Shown: piece by piece, positions 16,864-18,848 of the stretch
How the letters are laid out: the number at the start of each line of letters is the position of its first letter
How positions within the stretch are numbered: the stretch's first letter is position 1
The notes under the pieces: generated by a model
Databases searched by the model: none
The model's input: the letters and a program-made list of their open reading frames with translations, nothing else
Told to the model about the DNA's origin: nothing
Source of the DNA: Magnetospirillum sp.
Lineage (GTDB): Bacteria > Pseudomonadota > Alphaproteobacteria > Rhodospirillales > Magnetospirillaceae
DNA: 18,848 nucleotides
Assembly (NCBI GenBank): GCA_020217035.1
Contig: JAIWOG010000024.1
Location: 1 to 18,848 of the forward strand
Direction of reading: 5' to 3'
Translations under genes and position numbers: made by a program

Positions 16864-16892
16864 TTGACGGATTTAGGGCGACACGATAGGGT
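16864..16892 (+). promoter_or_regulatory. Candidate promoter of ihfA
   Basis: TTGACG (16864-16869) and TAGGGT (16887-16892) are spaced by 17 bp, giving a start near 16899 and a 35-nt leader. The perfect inverted repeat GGGATC-N7-GATCCC (16895-16913) lies across the predicted start and could be an operator or an RNA hairpin just ahead of the GGAAGGGG ribosome site. Confidence 0.5.
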
Positions 16893-16933
16893 CAGGGATC
16901 ACTTCTCGATCCCCCTGGAAGGGGCTGTCTTAG

Positions 16934-17248
16934 ATGTCGGAAAAGACCATCACCCGTGCGCAACTCAGCGAGGCCGTCTACCAAGAGGTGGGCCTGTCGC
17001 GCAACGAATCCGCCGACTTGCTGGAAGCCGTCCTCGACGAAATTTCCAACGCCCTGGCTGAAGGCGAGGCGGTGAAGATCTCCTCGTTCGGCAGCTTCGC
17101 CGTGCGTTCGAAGGGGCAGCGCATCGGCCGCAACCCGAAGACCGGCGAGGAAGTGCCGATCCTGCCGCGACGCGTGCTGGTTTTCCGCCCCTCGCAACTG
17201 CTGAAGAAGCAGATCAACGAAGGCCCGGTGGCCAAGGCCGGTAAGTGA
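16934..17248 (+). CDS. ihfA: Integration host factor subunit alpha
   Basis: A 104-residue DNA-bending protein that pairs with IhfB and shapes promoters, recombination sites and replication origins. The HU/IHF fold is complete: [60 protein letters not shown], then [20 protein letters not shown]. The intercalating Pro is P68 in RNPKTGEE. The alpha assignment rests on the [20 protein letters not shown] segment and on the MerR gene immediately downstream. ATG 16934 follows GGAAGGGG. Its stop TGA shares one base with the ATG of the next gene. Confidence 0.96.
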   Translation: MSEKTITRAQLSEAVYQEVGLSRNESADLLEAVLDEISNALAEGEAVKISSFGSFAVRSKGQRIGRNPKTGEEVPILPRRVLVFRPSQLLKKQINEGPVAKAGK

Positions 17249-17814
17249 TGACCGGCGACGGCGAGTCGAATGCGGGGCGTCGGGTCGGCAAGTCCGAAAC
17301 GGCGTTCCGAACCATCAGCGAAGTCGCCGACGAACTGGACGTCCCCCAACACGTGCTGCGCTTTTGGGAAAGCAAGTTCCCGCAGGTCAAGCCGCTGAAA
17401 CGGGGTGGGGGACGTCGTTACTATCGCCCCGAGGACGTGGCGCTGCTGCGGCGCATCCGTGACCTGCTGTACAGCGAAGGCTACACCATCAAGGGCGTGC
17501 AGAAGCTGCTGCGGGAAGGTGGCCACAAGGAAAATCCCGGGCAGGGCCGGCAGGAACCCGAACTGCAACTGTCGTTGCCGGCCGCCATGGTCAATGATCG
17601 GGACGGCGACACCGACGACGACCCAGAAGACGACATGCCCTTCGCGCTGATGGATGACGGCGAGGAAGAGGAGGAACTGACCCTGGCCGAAGACGCCCAG
17701 GCGTCGGAACCCCAGGGCAAGCCTGGATTCTCGGCCCAGCAACGCCAGGAATTGCAGCTGCTTTTGGACGAGCTCGAGCAGATGCGAAATTTACTTCATC
17801 CCAGACAACGTTGA
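17248..17814 (+). CDS. MerR-family transcriptional regulator
   Basis: A 188-residue protein. Residues about 20-90 form a MerR-type winged helix: [72 protein letters not shown]. The next part (about 95-150) is rich in Asp and Glu ([27 protein letters not shown]) and probably disordered. The C-terminal [20 protein letters not shown] is predicted to be a short coiled coil for dimerisation. There are no clustered cysteines, so it is unlikely to be a metal sensor. It overlaps ihfA by one base (TGATG), a conserved pairing in alphaproteobacteria. The ligand and targets are unknown. Confidence 0.92.
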   Translation: MTGDGESNAGRRVGKSETAFRTISEVADELDVPQHVLRFWESKFPQVKPLKRGGGRRYYRPEDVALLRRIRDLLYSEGYTIKGVQKLLREGGHKENPGQGRQEPELQLSLPAAMVNDRDGDTDDDPEDDMPFALMDDGEEEEELTLAEDAQASEPQGKPGFSAQQRQELQLLLDELEQMRNLLHPRQR

Positions 17815-17817
17815 GGG

Positions 17818-17846
17818 TTGCATCCCATCCGGGGCCTGAGTATAGT
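17818..17846 (+). promoter_or_regulatory. Strong stable-RNA-type promoter for tRNA-Pro and its leader
   Basis: TTGCAT (17818-17823) and TATAGT (17841-17846) are spaced by exactly 17 bp and followed by a GC-rich discriminator GCGCCCC. This is the pattern of tRNA and rRNA promoters under stringent control. The start would be near 17853, about 78 nt before the mature tRNA. It lies 4 bp past the MerR-gene stop. Confidence 0.72.
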
Positions 17847-17852
17847 GCGCCC

Positions 17853-17930
17853 CTCTTCCGGCGGTAACGCCGTCGGAACCCCCGCCAAACCCTTGGTTTG
17901 GCACATTTTCAGGGGAAACCCTGATACGGT
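17853..17930 (+). other. Structured leader of the tRNA-Pro transcript with three small hairpins
   Basis: Between the predicted start and the tRNA there are three perfect hairpins: CGGCG-GTAA-CGCCG (17859-17872), CCAAAC-CCTTG-GTTTGG (17885-17901) and CAGGG-GAAA-CCCTG (17910-17923). The first and third close on GNRA-type tetraloops (GTAA, GAAA). None is followed by a proper T-run, though ATTTTC follows the second. The segment is either a 5' leader removed by processing or a small RNA of its own; no known family was recognised. Confidence 0.5.
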
Positions 17931-18007
17931 CGGAGCGTAGCGCAGCCCGGTAGCGCATCAGTCTGGGGGACTGGGGGTCGTGGGTTCGAATCCCGCCGCT
18001 CCGACCA
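17931..18007 (+). tRNA. tRNA-Pro (anticodon GGG)
   Basis: A 77-nt cloverleaf with encoded CCA. The acceptor stem CGGAGCG pairs fully with CGCTCCG (17997-18003), discriminator A, then CCA. The D arm is GCGCAGCCCGGTAGCGC, the anticodon loop CTGGGGG with GGG at 34-36, and the T arm GTGGGTTCGAATCCCGC contains the GTTCGAATC motif. It reads CCC and CCU proline codons. Confidence 0.97.
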
Positions 18008-18019
18008 TTTTATTCAGGA

Positions 18020-18055
18020 AAGCCGCCGCCTTCGGGCAGGCGGTTTTTCCTTTTT
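18020..18055 (+). terminator. Intrinsic terminator after tRNA-Pro
   Basis: CCGCC-GCC (18023-18030), TTCG loop, GGC-A-GGCGG (18035-18043) with one bulged A, extended by AAG/TTT pairs, then TTTTTCCTTTTT. It begins 12 bp past the tRNA 3' end. Confidence 0.85.
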
Positions 18056-18216
18056 GGGGCTGCGCTTTTCGTCAGTTTTTTGGGGGAAGGCAGACGGCGA
18101 CAACGCCATGGCCTGAGCGGCTGGCGAGTTCCCCGCCGAGCGTGCGAAACCGGGCAGGGCCCAAGCATCGAGGCCATTGCCTTTTCGGCGGTTCCCCCTT
18201 ATGAAGCAGAAACGCA
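18056..18216. other. Spacer between tRNA-Pro terminator and tRNA-Val
   Basis: 161 bp with no coding frame of convincing character. It ends with the candidate tRNA-Val promoter; nothing else is recognised. Confidence 0.5.
18177..18205 (+). promoter_or_regulatory. Candidate promoter of tRNA-Val
   Basis: TTGCCT (18177-18182) and TATGAA (18200-18205) are spaced by 17 bp. The start would be near 18212, only about 5 nt before the mature tRNA, so the 5' leader would be very short. Pattern match only. Confidence 0.45.
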
Positions 18217-18292
18217 GGGCGGTTAGCTCAGTTGGTAGAGCATCTCGTTTACACCGAGAGGGTCGGCGGTTCGAACCCGTCACCGCCCACCA
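18217..18292 (+). tRNA. tRNA-Val (anticodon TAC)
   Basis: A 76-nt cloverleaf with encoded CCA. The acceptor stem GGGCGGT pairs with ACCGCCC (18282-18288), discriminator A, then CCA. The D arm is GCTCAGTTGGTAGAGC, the anticodon stem TCTCG/CGAGA encloses TTTACAC (anticodon TAC), and the T arm is GGCGGTTCGAACCCGTC. The conserved chromosomal gene order of the window ends at this gene. Confidence 0.97.
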
Positions 18293-18498
18293 AGCCTTTA
18301 AAGCGTTGATTTCACTGCGATCCCAAGTGTGGGGGTGTACTCCGTTAGCACACCTTCGCGTCACACTTGATAATCCGCCTCCCGACCGAAATCACCCCAC
18401 CCCAGGATTGGGCACACCCCAGGCATCCCCAGGCCGTGCCCGCCAGGGCCGATTTTTGGGCCGTGGAGCGGGCAAAGCCGTCTTTGGGTGCCGGGGGT
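18293..18498. other. Gene-free stretch after tRNA-Val with a long imperfect inverted repeat
   Basis: 206 bp without a supported gene. AAGTGTG (18325-18331) pairs with CACACTT (18362-18368), and inside it GGTGT (18334-18338) pairs with ACACC (18350-18354), so 18325-18368 can form a hairpin or cruciform with an internal loop. A weak hairpin GCCC-GCCA-GGGC (18438-18449) followed by CGATTTTT could act as a terminator for the tRNA-Val transcript. The remainder shows nothing recognisable. Confidence 0.5.
18325..18368. repeat. Nested inverted repeat containing GTGGGGGTGT
   Basis: Outer perfect arms of 7 bp (18325-18331 and 18362-18368) and inner perfect arms of 5 bp (18334-18338 and 18350-18354). 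The left half contains GTGGGGGTGT, a type of G-run motif that can also be found near tyrosine-integrase genes at tRNA attachment sites. That comparison is from memory and unverified. Confidence 0.5.
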
Positions 18499-18795
18499 CT
18501 ATTCAGACCGTTCCTGTCGCCTCCAGCGGTCAACGATCTGGTTAACGTCGATGTCGTCCGGTCCGTCGATCCAGCGGCTATAGAAATCGATGTAATTGCT
18601 GTTCGGTTCGGGGTTGGCCCGATGGAACTGAACGCGGGAAGGCAGGGGCACGGCTTCACCCAAGGCCATAGCCTCGCCTCTTCCGAGGCCCGCGAGAACA
18701 TCAACCAAGTCCCGCTCGGCTTCGGGAACAAGGTTCTTCACATAGGCTTGGTCAGTCGGGTTGGACTTGCCCGGAAAGAGTGGAGAGCGTGCATG
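18499..18795 (-). pseudogene. 3' remnant of a HerA-type ATPase (DUF87 family) gene
   Basis: An open frame of 98 codons with stop at 18499 and an in-frame stop at 18796-18798. The part NPTDQAYVKNLVPEAERDL-VDVLAGLGRGEAMALGEAVPLPSR-VQFHRANPEPNSNYIDFYSRW matches the very C-terminal part of HerA-like ATPases, proteins of about 500 residues or more that pump or translocate DNA. The Walker A and Walker B motifs and most of the ATPase core are not present: upstream of SNPTDQ the similarity fades and all three minus-strand frames up to the window end show stops or unrelated sequence. A GTG at 18741 could start an 80-residue protein, but without the core it cannot be an ATPase. It is judged a decayed or truncated gene next to tRNA-Val. 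Confidence 0.65.
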
Positions 18796-18820
18796 CTAAC
18801 CTTGCACGAAGGACATTCAG

Positions 18821-18848
18821 ATGACGGGTTTCGGGATGAGGAAATTCA
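18821..18848 (+). CDS. Possible start of a plus-strand gene, cut by window edge
   Basis: ATG at 18821 opens a frame MTGFGMRKF that runs to the edge. AAGGA lies 7 nt upstream, ideal for a ribosome site. Nine codons are too few to name a family. The gene would begin just outside the herA remnant, in the opposite direction. Confidence 0.3.

Noticed and set aside
18177..18545. An open frame on the plus strand running through tRNA-Val and beyond
   Set aside because: It translates a tRNA gene and shows no protein features.

Overview
The window is GC-rich chromosomal DNA of an alphaproteobacterium. Several things point to the Rhodospirillales, most likely Magnetospirillum or a close relative: the conserved gene order smpA/bamE < > cbp3-yceD-rpmF-plsX-fabH-ihfA-merR, the block glyA-nrdR-ribD-ribE-ribB(X)-ribH-nusB-thiL, a K+-independent-type proton pyrophosphatase, and MucR and PleD-type regulators. 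The genus is an inference from gene content; no marker such as 16S rRNA is present.

Left part (1-2489, all minus strand). Reading leftward from 2489 there is a MucR/Ros-type regulator with a degenerate zinc finger, a 53-residue two-helix membrane protein, a REC-REC-GGDEF protein whose phosphoacceptor and catalytic residues are lost but whose c-di-GMP inhibitory-site motif is kept (PopA-like), and the start of a DsbA/FrnE-type thioredoxin-fold oxidoreductase cut by the window edge. The 342-bp divergent region 2490-2831 carries several short palindromes.

Central part (2832-12707, plus strand). rpiB and glyA are followed by an intrinsic terminator. Then comes a tight run nrdR-ribD-ribE-ribB(X)-ribH-nusB-thiL and a FliL-like membrane protein, with gaps of 15 bp or less. 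It joins control of ribonucleotide reductase genes, riboflavin synthesis, transcription antitermination and thiamine diphosphate synthesis. The GTP-cyclohydrolase-II-like half of RibB lacks its zinc cysteines, so the first committed riboflavin step must be encoded elsewhere. After a 264-bp AT-rich spacer comes hppA, closed by a strong terminator.

Right part (12775-18848). A convergently placed bamE-type lipoprotein gene lies divergent from a cytochrome bc1 assembly chaperone gene and yceD (DUF177). rpmF-plsX-fabH (ribosomal protein L32 and fatty acid/phospholipid initiation) follow, then ihfA and a MerR-type regulator. A consensus-like promoter precedes a leader with three small hairpins and tRNA-Pro(GGG), then a terminator, then tRNA-Val(TAC). 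After tRNA-Val the conserved chromosome seems to end: a long imperfect inverted repeat, a stretch without genes, a 3' remnant of a HerA-type ATPase gene on the minus strand, and a possible new plus-strand gene start at the edge. This looks like the margin of a rearranged or integrated region.

The observations most worth a second look are the PopA-like degenerate GGDEF protein, the three-hairpin leader before tRNA-Pro, the RibB-RibX fusion, the truncated herA remnant beside tRNA-Val, and the palindrome-rich mucR/rpiB intergenic region.
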